Shown here: positions 1-6,440 of the stretch, piece by piece
How positions within the stretch are numbered: the first letter of the stretch is position 1
Layout: each line of letters opens with the position of its first letter
Assembly (NCBI RefSeq): GCF_003944705.1
Contig: NZ_RWIS01000008.1
Span: 172,889 to 236,888 of the forward strand
Reading direction: 5' to 3'
DNA: 64,000 nucleotides
DNA from: Hymenobacter metallilatus
GTDB lineage: Bacteria > Bacteroidota > Bacteroidia > Cytophagales > Hymenobacteraceae
Notes under the pieces: generated by a model
What the model was told of the DNA's origin: nothing
The model's database searches: none
What the model saw: only the letters and a program-made list of their open reading frames with translations
Program-made: the position numbers and the translations under genes

Positions 1-115
1 TACCGATTACCGCTACCGGCTGCGGGTGTTTTTTCAGCAAACCAGCCAGCCGGGTAGCGGCCAGCGGCTCGTCTTCCACAATCAGGGCACGTAGCGGGGT
101 AGCAGGTGAGGTCAT
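1..115 (-). CDS. LytTR-type response regulator, N-terminal fragment
   Basis: Only the first 38 codons lie in the window; the gene runs off the left edge. The fragment begins MTSPATPLRALIVEDEP and matches the start of a receiver domain: a hydrophobic first strand followed by the acidic EDE cluster that binds magnesium near the phospho-acceptor. It lies downstream of, and in the same direction as, a LytS-type sensor kinase at 308-1378. In Bacteroidota that kinase type is normally paired with a receiver-LytTR DNA-binding regulator. The LytTR domain itself is outside the window, so the DNA-binding class is inferred from the partner kinase and from the LytTR-like operators upstream of 2181 and 5003. 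Confidence 0.85.
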   Translation of the reverse strand, partial: MTSPATPLRALIVEDEPLAATRLAGLLKKHPQPVAVIG

Positions 116-152
116 AGGCGAAAGTAGGATGAAAAAAGCAGGTTTGCGGAGG

Positions 153-276
153 ACAACAGAACGTCATGCTGAGCGAAGTCGAAGCATCTCTACCGCTTCG
201 TTGCAATGCGAATCAGTTAGCCAGAAATAGAGATGCTTCGACAAGCGGACGCCAGATGAGCATGACGTTCTGTTGT
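153..276. repeat. Family A palindrome between kinase and regulator genes
   Basis: The left arm begins ACAACAGAACGTCATGCT at 153 and the right arm ends with its complement at 276; GAAGCATCTCT and AGAGATGCTTC close the inner end. Arms are imperfect (about 40 and 48 nt). It occupies most of the 192-bp gap between the kinase stop (308) and the regulator start (115), which are co-directional. A transcript covering both genes would carry this hairpin, possibly attenuating or processing the message before the regulator. Confidence 0.85.
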
Positions 277-307
277 GTTTTCAGGCACCACCCACCGGAC
301 CGGGGCG

Positions 308-1378
308 CTATTGTAGCTCCAGCAGCGGCAGCGTTACGACAAACTCGGTGGGTGTTTCGGTGATTACCACGGGGCGGGGCGAGAGGAAAGCGTAGCGGGC
401 CTGCAGGTTTTTCAGGCCCAGTCCCGTCGATTCGCTCTCGGCCAGGCGGCGGGGCTGGCGGCTGTTGCGCACGGTGAGCGTAGCGGCCGCTTCATCCAGG
501 GTAATACTGATGCGCAAGGGGTTGCGCTGGGAGGTGGCATTGTGCTTGAGGGCATTTTCCAACAGTAGCTGCACGGCCAGCGGGGGCACCAGCCAGGTAT
601 CCAGCGGGGCCGTGGCCGTCAGGTGGCGCTCCACCTGTACACCCTCGCCCAGGCGGGTACCTTGCAGAAAAAGGTAGGCGTCGCTGAACCGCATTTCCTC
701 GGTCAGCGGCACCACCTCCTGATCCTGGGAGTCGAGCACGTAGCGGTATACCTGGCTGAGCTGGCGGATGAAACGGGTGGCGCGGGCCGGGTCATGTCCT
801 TCCACCAGTGAGGTGAGGGCGTTAAGCGAGTTGAACAGGAAATGCGGGTCGAGTTGCCGGCGAAGGGTGTCGGCCTGGGCCTGGGCGTTTTCCTTTTCCA
901 GCCGCTGGGCCTGCACCGATACCTCTCGCCAGCTCAGCAGAAACGAGCGGCTGTGCATAAACAGCGACACAATAAGCGTGATGCCCAGCGGCACGGCAAA
1001 CGCCTGCCAGCGGATGCTCCAGAGCGGCTTATGAAAGTACCCCACCCGAAAGGCCGTGGTAACCACAAAAATAACCAACAGAGAGGCCACCAACGATACG
1101 GCCACCGTAGTCAGAAAGCGCCGCAACGGATTCTGCGTCCAGTCGACGTAGCGGTTCAGCAGCTCGGAGGGCAGGCCATTGGCCAGCCACAGCCCGGTGG
1201 TATAGCAGAAGTTATAGCCGAACGTAACCAGAAAATCCTCGCTGGTAATGGCGCAACCCGGGCAGAACAGAAAGCTCAACCCCAGAGAAAGGGCCAGCAT
1301 GATGCCCAGCATTTTTAGCCAGTGCTGCTGCCGGGGATAATGTTTGCCCAAAACGGCGGAATACTGATTAACGGGCAT
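308..1378 (-). CDS. LytS/YehU-type sensor histidine kinase
   Basis: This 356-residue membrane kinase has about four hydrophobic segments in the first 150 residues, a short coiled linker, and a His_kinase (PF06580) module. The phospho-acceptor motif DPHFLFNSLNAL is near residue 177, followed by an ATP-binding region with an N-box-like ENALKHN and a GLGLKNL glycine motif. Kinases of this family phosphorylate LytTR regulators; the regulator fragment at 1-115 lies immediately downstream. The sensed signal cannot be read from the sequence: there is no large periplasmic domain, which suggests sensing within the membrane. The start is the first Met before a basic stretch and the first membrane segment. 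Confidence 0.93.
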   Translation of the reverse strand: MPVNQYSAVLGKHYPRQQHWLKMLGIMLALSLGLSFLFCPGCAITSEDFLVTFGYNFCYTTGLWLANGLPSELLNRYVDWTQNPLRRFLTTVAVSLVASLLVIFVVTTAFRVGYFHKPLWSIRWQAFAVPLGITLIVSLFMHSRSFLLSWREVSVQAQRLEKENAQAQADTLRRQLDPHFLFNSLNALTSLVEGHDPARATRFIRQLSQVYRYVLDSQDQEVVPLTEEMRFSDAYLFLQGTRLGEGVQVERHLTATAPLDTWLVPPLAVQLLLENALKHNATSQRNPLRISITLDEAAATLTVRNSRQPRRLAESESTGLGLKNLQARYAFLSPRPVVITETPTEFVVTLPLLELQ

Positions 1379-1406
1379 GGGCAGAAATGTGAAGGAGGCG
1401 AAAAAT

Positions 1407-1452
1407 ACCGAAAAAAGGGTGCTCCCGGAGGTGAAGCGACCCTTTTTTCGGT
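1407..1452 (-). terminator. Intrinsic terminator after the exported-protein gene
   Basis: A perfect 14-bp inverted repeat (ACCGAAAAAAGGGT and its complement) surrounds an 18-nt loop. Read on the minus strand it lies 19 nt after the stop of the gene at 1471-2181 and just upstream of the sensor kinase start. The A and T tracts are inside the stem, so it could work in both directions. Confidence 0.75.
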
Positions 1453-1470
1453 GTTAGGCAGGCAGGAAGC

Positions 1471-2181
1471 TTACTTGGCGGCGGCAGTGGTGGTGTCATA
1501 CTTTTTCAGGCGGCCCAACACCTGCCGCTCGCCCCAGTTGGGGGCCAGGGCTGAGGCGGGCTTGAAGGCAGCAAAGCGCGTTTTGGCTTCTTCATAGAGC
1601 GGCTTGGCCACCTCGGCCCCGCCCCCGAACATGGCGGGCGTGTAGTACACGTTGTTGGCTTCTACCAGGTAGATGCGCGGGTTGGCGGGGTTGAGCTTCT
1701 TGGCCTGGGCCAGCGTTTCTTTCACCATACCCGAATACTTCATGGAGCGCAGCATCGGCGACACGCCCAGCCGGGCCTGGTAGAGGTAGCTCTGCAGCAC
1801 CAGCAGCTCCGATTCGTCGCCGCCCAGCTTGCGGGCCTGGGCCAGGGCGGCTTCGGCGCGGTCGAGGTAGCCGTCTTTCACGTCGCCCTCCTCCTGGCTC
1901 ACAAAGCAGGTGATGACGCGGGCGTAGGCCTGGTAGTAGCGGGGCAGCCAGTCCTGAGGAGCCACGGTGGCGGCGCGGTCGAGCTTGGCATCCACCAGCT
2001 TCAGCTTGGCCACGTCGCCGGTATTCATCAGCTCCTGAATGGTAGCTCCGAGCAGGGCGGCGTAAGAGCCAGCCGGGGCGGCGGCAACGGCGGATGTTGG
2101 GGCGGCCGCGGGAGCAGTGCTCTGAGCTAGGGAGGCGAGGGAGGCGGTTACGCAGGCGAAGGTCAGCAGGGCAGTTTTCAT
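1471..2181 (-). CDS. Exported helical-repeat protein of unknown function
   Basis: The 236-residue product starts with a clear signal peptide (MKTALLTFACVTASLASLAQS) and an Ala/Pro-rich linker. The rest is predicted largely helical, with repeated Tyr/Ala/Leu-rich helices such as YYQAYARV and ALAQARKLGG that resemble TPR packing, without clean TPR consensus. I do not recognise a named family; periplasmic location is inferred. Its upstream region holds the same operator-promoter module as the TonB-dependent receptor at 2811-5003, so the two are probably co-regulated and may act together at the envelope. A strong terminator follows the stop. Confidence 0.85.
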   Translation of the reverse strand: MKTALLTFACVTASLASLAQSTAPAAAPTSAVAAAPAGSYAALLGATIQELMNTGDVAKLKLVDAKLDRAATVAPQDWLPRYYQAYARVITCFVSQEEGDVKDGYLDRAEAALAQARKLGGDESELLVLQSYLYQARLGVSPMLRSMKYSGMVKETLAQAKKLNPANPRIYLVEANNVYYTPAMFGGGAEVAKPLYEEAKTRFAAFKPASALAPNWGERQVLGRLKKYDTTTAAAK

Positions 2182-2213
2182 ATCAGCAAGGGGGTTTGTG
2201 GTGGTTGATGCTT

Positions 2214-2221
2214 CAAAGGTG
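2214..2221 (-). promoter_or_regulatory. Bacteroidota -7 element for the exported-protein gene
   Basis: On the minus strand this reads CACCTTTG, matching the TTTG half of TAnnTTTG but with CA in place of TA. It lies 33 nt upstream of the start at 2181. A matching CACTTTTG is found at the same distance from the shared operator in front of the TonB receptor. The weak TA half fits a promoter that needs an activator. Confidence 0.6.
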
Positions 2222-2247
2222 CACCCCGGCCCCCACCCCCGAAATTC

Positions 2248-2284
2248 GCCGTTACCGAAGCGTCGGATTTACCGGATGAAGCGT
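2248..2284 (-). promoter_or_regulatory. Putative LytTR operator, copy 1
   Basis: A direct repeat of ACGCTTC on the minus strand occurs with a 21-bp period (GAAGCGT at 2257-2263 and 2278-2284 on the plus strand). The 21 bp at 2248-2268 and the 11 bp at 2274-2284 are identical to those of the element upstream of the TonB receptor (5061-5097), with the same 5-bp variable spacer. LytTR regulators are known to bind direct repeats spaced two helical turns apart. The site is 27 bp from the -7 element, replacing a -33 box. Assignment to the regulator at 1-115 is inference. Confidence 0.65.
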
Positions 2285-2297
2285 TGGTTTTTGGGTA

Positions 2298-2346
2298 GTT
2301 TCTGGTTTCTAGTTGCTGGTTGCTTGTTGCTGGTTTCTAGTTGCTG
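2298..2346. repeat. Heptamer tandem array (family C, single arm)
   Basis: Seven heptamers run in perfect phase with no gap, drawn from GTTTCTG, GTTTCTA, GTTGCTG and GTTGCTT. There is no partner arm here, but the same words form the right arm (in complement) of the palindrome upstream of trpS at 27914-27988. The array lies in the 629-bp intergenic region between the TonB receptor and the exported-protein gene. Confidence 0.85.
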
Positions 2347-2369
2347 ATTTTGCGTGGCAGTAAGCAGTA

Positions 2370-2605
2370 GTGAACGGGGCATTGTGCGGGTGAACGGGGC
2401 ATTGTGAGGACATCAGCAGGCATTGTGAGGATGTCAGAGGGCGTTATGCATATGTCACCCGACGTTGTGCGGGTGACAACGGCTTCTGTACTGGTGACAA
2501 CGGCTCCTGCTCAAGTGACAACGGCTTCTGCACGAGTGACAACGGTTGCTGCACGAGTGACAACGGCTTCTGCACGAGTGACAACGCCATCTGCCTGGGT
2601 GACAA
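2370..2605. repeat. 21-bp minisatellite
   Basis: Six full units of 21 bp begin at 2473, 2494, 2515, 2536, 2557 and 2578, each starting GTGACAACG and continuing with variants of GCTTCTGCACGA; a seventh is partial at 2599. Degenerate units of 20-21 bp (GTGAACGGGG, GTGAGGA forms) extend back to about 2370. The period is a multiple of three, so one frame is open and encodes heptapeptide repeats (VTTASAR), but that frame has no other sign of being a gene. Confidence 0.9.
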
Positions 2606-2634
2606 GGGGCCTTGTCACCCAGGCAGATGGCGTT
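2583..2634. terminator. Perfect 25-bp hairpin closing the minisatellite
   Basis: The last minisatellite unit (2583-2607) is followed after 2 nt by its exact 25-nt reverse complement (2610-2634). The stem is GC-rich and has no adjacent T tract. It could act as a transcription barrier behind the TonB receptor gene or be a product of slippage or template switching within the array. Confidence 0.6.
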
Positions 2635-2641
2635 GTTACCT

Positions 2642-2793
2642 CTGTCATCCTCTATCCAGCATCAACGAAGCGAAGGACCTTCTCCCGCCAGAACGGCTCA
2701 GCGAACCTCCGCGCAATCCTCCGCGAACCTCAGCGGGAACCAACGCCAGAACGTTCTATCGTAATAAGGTCCTTCGCGGGGCTCAGGATGACA
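2642..2793. repeat. Degenerate family A palindrome
   Basis: The outer arms are CTGTCATCCT and AGGATGACAG, with inner GAAGCGAAGGACCTT facing AAGGTCCTTCGC. The words match the perfect palindrome at 59186-59272, but the arms here carry insertions and mismatches. It lies 18 bp past the stop of the TonB receptor gene. Confidence 0.75.
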
Positions 2794-2810
2794 GTTCCAC
2801 CCACCCAAAA

Positions 2811-5003
2811 CTACTCCGGCCGCTCGTTCACGTTGCCGGGGTGTTTCTTGTTGATGGAGACGAACACACCCAGGAATACCATGCGGGGCGCGGTGGGTCC
2901 GATGGCTACGCGGTTGAGCTGGCCGCTGGCGTCGGGCTGGCTGGCGTAGCGGTAGCCGAACACATTGGGGCGGCCCAGCACGTTGTTTACGGCGGCGTGC
3001 ACCACCGTGTATTGCCCAAACAGGCGGGTGATGTAGCTGGCGTTCAGGCTCAGCTCCTGGTAGCTGGGCAGGCGGCCCTGGTTGTAGCCGGCCTCGGGGT
3101 GGTTCAGGTCGTGGTAGCGGCGGGGGCTGCCGTAGCTGGCCGTAGCCCCGAGCAGCGTGTGCAGGCGGTTCACCCAGTATTTGCCCACTACCGATACGTT
3201 GTGCCGGGCCGCGAAGGTGGGCACGGCCGCCACGGGGTCGTGGCGGTACTGGCGCCGTGTGTCGAGGAAGCCATAGCTCAGATAGTACTCCAGCTTTTTG
3301 ATGGTTTTCCGGTCGCGCCACAGCACATCCAGGCCCCGGGCGTAGCCGCTGCCGTCAGAGGTGTAGCTGAAGGGGTTGCGCGGGGCGCGGCCATCGAAGC
3401 GGGTGAGGTGGCGGTAGGTTTTGTGGTAGGCCTCCACTTGCAGCAGCTGCCGGTCGTGGGTGTACTGGTAGGTAAGCACCGAGTGGGCCGCCTGCTCGAA
3501 GCGCAGCCGGGGCTGCACCAGCAGCAGGGCGTTGTCGGGGGTTTGGTAGAAGTGCCCGTAGGCCCCCGACAGGGAGCTGTTATCGGAGGTCTGGAAGGCC
3601 AGGGCCAGGCGCGGGGCGGCGTTCCAGCGGCCCAGCAGGGCCGAGTACTCGGTGCGCCCGCCCAGGCGGCCCGCCAGCCGGTCGGAGAGCTGAAAATCGG
3701 ACTCCACGAAGCCGGCGGCCCGCTTTTCACTGAACTGCGGCGTGTACACGGTGGCTTCGGCCACGTTGGGCTGCACTTGCTGCCGCAGCTGCTGGCCCAG
3801 CACCTCGGCCCCCACTTTCACGTTCCAGCGGGCCGCCGCCGAATCGTTGATGAGCACCACCCGGCCCACCACGGCCTGCTCCACCGTATGCAGGCGCACC
3901 GCGTCGGGGCGCAGCTGCTGCTGGTCGCGGCTCAGGGCCAGGCCCGTTTGCAGGCTCCAACCGCGGCGCAAGGGGCTGCGGAAGGTGGTGTTGAGGTAGC
4001 CGTTGCCGTTGCGCAAATCCACCGTCTGGGTACCGGCCGGCTCGGGGCTGGGCTGCCCGATGCGGAACTGCTGACTAGTCCAGGTACCGTACACTTTCAG
4101 CATGCCCGCCGGCCCGGTGCGGTGGTGCAGGGCCACCGAGGTAGCCAGCCCGCGCGGAGCCCGGTCCCAGCGCACGTTCTGAGGCAGCAGGCCGGTGTAG
4201 GGCGTCAGATTGGTGTAGTCGGCGGTGAGGGCCAGGGAAGTCTGCTCCCAGCGCTTGGTGCGCGAGGCCCCAAGAAACACCGAAGTGGCCGAAAGTCCGG
4301 TCTGGGTTTCGTGGGCCAGGTCGGTGGAGTTCAGCAGCAGCACACCCGACAGCGCCTGCCCGTACAGGGCCGAGTAGCCGCCGGTGCTGAACACGGTGCC
4401 TTTGAACAGGCTGGGCGAAAACCGGCCCCGGGCCGGCACCGCCGCCACGGTAGCGTTGTAGGGGTTCTGCACGGGCAGCCCATCGAGGTACACCTTGGTT
4501 TCTGAGGCCGCCCCGCCCCGCACGAACAGCATGCCGTCCTCGCCCACCCGCGTGGTACCGGGCAGCGTGTTGAAGGCCGCCGCCACGTCGGCCAGGGCAC
4601 CGGCGGTGGTTTGCACGTCGCGGGTGGTGAGGGCGGCGCTGCGGTGCTCGTCGCTGGCCTCGAAGGCCCCAGCCGTCACAATCACCGAGCCGAGGGCGTG
4701 GGGCGTGCTTTTCAGCGTGAGGGCCAGCGCCAGGGGCCGGCCAGCCAGCTCCACGGCCCGCTCGGTGCTGATGAAGCCCAGTAGGCTGGCCTGCAGCACG
4801 TAGCTGCCGGCGGCCTGGGTTTCAAACCGGAACCGACCCACCGAATCGGTACTGGCCCCGTCGAAGGTGGTTTTGAGAAACACGTTCACACCCGGCAGGG
4901 GCTGGCCCGCCGCGTCGCGCACGGTGCCGCTGAGGGTGGTTGATTGAGCCCGCAGGCCGAGGGCAGCGGTGAGCAGCAGCAGGCAGAGGAGCAGTGGTTT
5001 CAT
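2811..5003 (-). CDS. TonB-dependent receptor
   Basis: This 730-residue outer-membrane receptor starts with a signal peptide (MKPLLLCLLLLTAALGLRAQ). A carboxypeptidase-regulatory-like beta-sandwich follows at about 22-105 (TLSGTVRDAAGQPLPGVNVF). The plug domain at about 115-230 contains LPGTTRVGEDGMLFVRGG and VYLDGLPVQNPY, and the rest is a beta-barrel rich in alternating aromatic residues. The C-terminus after the last strands carries a charged tail (NKKHPGNVNERPE). It imports a substrate that needs TonB-ExbBD energy; there is no SusD partner and no neighbouring catabolic gene, so the ligand is unknown. It shares its operator-promoter with the exported protein at 1471-2181, and the LytS-type system lies just beyond. 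Confidence 0.95.
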   Translation of the reverse strand: MKPLLLCLLLLTAALGLRAQSTTLSGTVRDAAGQPLPGVNVFLKTTFDGASTDSVGRFRFETQAAGSYVLQASLLGFISTERAVELAGRPLALALTLKSTPHALGSVIVTAGAFEASDEHRSAALTTRDVQTTAGALADVAAAFNTLPGTTRVGEDGMLFVRGGAASETKVYLDGLPVQNPYNATVAAVPARGRFSPSLFKGTVFSTGGYSALYGQALSGVLLLNSTDLAHETQTGLSATSVFLGASRTKRWEQTSLALTADYTNLTPYTGLLPQNVRWDRAPRGLATSVALHHRTGPAGMLKVYGTWTSQQFRIGQPSPEPAGTQTVDLRNGNGYLNTTFRSPLRRGWSLQTGLALSRDQQQLRPDAVRLHTVEQAVVGRVVLINDSAAARWNVKVGAEVLGQQLRQQVQPNVAEATVYTPQFSEKRAAGFVESDFQLSDRLAGRLGGRTEYSALLGRWNAAPRLALAFQTSDNSSLSGAYGHFYQTPDNALLLVQPRLRFEQAAHSVLTYQYTHDRQLLQVEAYHKTYRHLTRFDGRAPRNPFSYTSDGSGYARGLDVLWRDRKTIKKLEYYLSYGFLDTRRQYRHDPVAAVPTFAARHNVSVVGKYWVNRLHTLLGATASYGSPRRYHDLNHPEAGYNQGRLPSYQELSLNASYITRLFGQYTVVHAAVNNVLGRPNVFGYRYASQPDASGQLNRVAIGPTAPRMVFLGVFVSINKKHPGNVNERPE

Positions 5004-5026
5004 GGCGGTAGCAGCGAAGTGAGACC

Positions 5027-5034
5027 CAAAAGTG
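5027..5034 (-). promoter_or_regulatory. Bacteroidota -7 element for the TonB receptor
   Basis: The minus strand reads CACTTTTG, 24 nt upstream of the start codon at 5003. Its distance to the operator (27 bp) equals that at 2214-2221, and there is no TTTG -33 box between, which is consistent with activator-dependent transcription. Confidence 0.6.
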
Positions 5035-5060
5035 AGCCGCCGCCGAAGCCCATGAAACTT

Positions 5061-5097
5061 GCCGTTACCGAAGCGTCGGATCAGGGGGATGAAGCGT
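5061..5097 (-). promoter_or_regulatory. Putative LytTR operator, copy 2
   Basis: This is the second copy of the 37-bp element. It has a 21-bp identical block, a 5-bp variable spacer, then GGATGAAGCGT. The GAAGCGT half-sites are 21 bp apart in the same orientation. Spacing to the -7 element is identical to copy 1, which argues for function rather than chance similarity. Confidence 0.65.
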
Positions 5098-5115
5098 GTG
5101 TTCCAGGCCGGCCAC

Positions 5116-5859
5116 TCACTTCCCGGGTTCCGTCACGGCCATCATTACCCCAAAGTCCCCATCTGTCTGCTGCCAGCCTTGGGCGGGCAGGTAGGTGCGG
5201 GATACAAAGCCATCTAGGTACAGAGCATTGCGGCACCCCAGCTGCCGGAAATACTGGGCCAGCTCGTAAAACGTGACTTTCTGCCGCGACATCACCCACA
5301 CCACCCGCCCATCGGGCCGTACGCCTACTCCGTTGCGGATGTGCCGGTTGCCGGACTGCTTCCGAAACGCCGGATGCAGCTGCCCCTCCAGCACCAGTAG
5401 CGGCCCCGATTGGGTAGCGTACTGCACCTGCCGGACGCGCGAAAAATCGGGAGTAGCACAGACGCCCGCCCGGCGCTGGGCGGTGAGGTAGAACACGCCG
5501 TTGGGCCGCAGGTAGAAGTTGCCGGGGCCACTACCGGTATCCAGCGGGGTGCGCACCCGCCCCGCTTCCACCAACAAGCCCACGGGCATGTTACCGGCTT
5601 TGTACATGCCGCCGTTGCAGGCAAATACCAGTTGCTGCCCCCGGTCCTGCAGCCAGGTACGCAGGCGGCCCAAACTGCGCAGGGGCTGGCCAGCCTCATC
5701 TTGCCAGTACATAGCCACAGTCTGGCGGCCGGGGTCGGCGGTGTAGGTCAGGAAGCGGGCCGCGGCGGCCGGTTTGGAGGAAGTCGTCGGCTCGCAGGCA
5801 TTGAGCAGGAGCAGCAGAGCAGCCACAACCAGCGTTGCACCTTTTAGTCTGGCAAGCAC
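5116..5859 (-). CDS. Phosphodiester glycosidase (NAGPA) family lipoprotein
   Basis: The 247-residue product begins at a GTG codon and has a lipoprotein signal ending in LLLLNAC, so it is probably anchored to a membrane by Cys22. The body matches the phosphodiester glycosidase/NAGPA domain (PF09992): FACNGGMYKAG, GNFYLRPNGVFYL, ATQSGPLLV, NGVGVRPDGRVVWVM and ALYLDGFVSRTY are the family's typical blocks. The family cleaves sugar-phosphodiester bonds in eukaryotic NAGPA; the bacterial substrate is not established. Its start overlaps the stop of the upstream 2OG-oxygenase gene by one base (5859), so translation is probably coupled. Confidence 0.88.
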   Translation of the reverse strand: MLARLKGATLVVAALLLLLNACEPTTSSKPAAAARFLTYTADPGRQTVAMYWQDEAGQPLRSLGRLRTWLQDRGQQLVFACNGGMYKAGNMPVGLLVEAGRVRTPLDTGSGPGNFYLRPNGVFYLTAQRRAGVCATPDFSRVRQVQYATQSGPLLVLEGQLHPAFRKQSGNRHIRNGVGVRPDGRVVWVMSRQKVTFYELAQYFRQLGCRNALYLDGFVSRTYLPAQGWQQTDGDFGVMMAVTEPGK

Positions 5860-6410
5860 TAGGCCTCCTGAATGCGGTACATTACATCGGTTCGCAGCAC
5901 GTACTTTACGCCTTGCGTTACCTCGCTACCAGCATGGTACAGGTTGTGCAGAAACACCAGCGCCATTCCTTGCTTAGGTTGTATCTGCAACTTTTGAAAG
6001 GTGGTGTCACCACCCTGGAAATTATCGTTGAGGTAAATCATGAACGTGTAATAACTCGCTTCGGTCTCGTTCCGAATATAGCTTTCATCGAAGTGGCCCT
6101 TAAACTGGTGGCCCCGCTGGTAACGGTAAAACCGAAACAGCTCGTTTAGTCCCACCGCCTGGCTGTTACCAAGCTGCGCCGGCAAAAACGGCTGTGCCTT
6201 CGCCCATAGTGCGTGGGCCATGTCTTCGTTTTTATAGAATGCCCGGTTGTTATTCCGAACCCCTATATGCACCCGGCTTCCGCTGGCAGTATTCACTGTA
6301 GCCAGCTCGTACCCGATATTTTCGCTTAGCACGAGGTAATCCAGACACTCTTTGCGGGTTAGAAAGTCTTCAATAGTGAAGATGGAGTCGGTAATTCGGG
6401 TTAATTGCAT
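5859..6410 (-). CDS. 2-oxoglutarate/Fe(II) oxygenase, prolyl-4-hydroxylase-like
   Basis: The 183-residue protein has the double-stranded beta-helix of Fe(II)/2OG oxygenases. The first iron ligands are in HFDESY (about residue 120). A strand pair follows (YYTFMIYLNDNFQGGDTTF), then the second histidine in LHNLYHAGSEVTQGVKYVLRTD, where the Lys/Arg after it would bind 2-oxoglutarate. Such enzymes hydroxylate protein or small-molecule substrates; the substrate here is unknown. It is the first gene of a two-gene overlapping unit with the NAGPA-family lipoprotein, a pairing I cannot explain from known pathways. Confidence 0.85.
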   Translation of the reverse strand: MQLTRITDSIFTIEDFLTRKECLDYLVLSENIGYELATVNTASGSRVHIGVRNNNRAFYKNEDMAHALWAKAQPFLPAQLGNSQAVGLNELFRFYRYQRGHQFKGHFDESYIRNETEASYYTFMIYLNDNFQGGDTTFQKLQIQPKQGMALVFLHNLYHAGSEVTQGVKYVLRTDVMYRIQEA

Positions 6411-6440
6411 CGTAGAATATAGTAAACGTAGGTGTAAGCA

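Noticed and set aside
2370..2605. CRISPR array
   Set aside because: The repeats are contiguous 21-bp units with no spacers between them, and there are no cas genes in the window.
2404..2949. Plus-strand open frame of 181 codons with VTTASAR-type heptapeptide repeats
   Set aside because: It is open only because the minisatellite period (21 bp) is a multiple of three. It then runs through a palindrome and into the TonB receptor gene on the other strand. No start signal or protein-like character outside the repeat.
2841..4505. Long plus-strand open frame opposite the TonB receptor gene
   Set aside because: Composition (Gly/Val/Gln/His-rich, no hydrophobic pattern) is that of an antisense shadow of a GC-rich gene. 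The minus-strand gene has clear domains.
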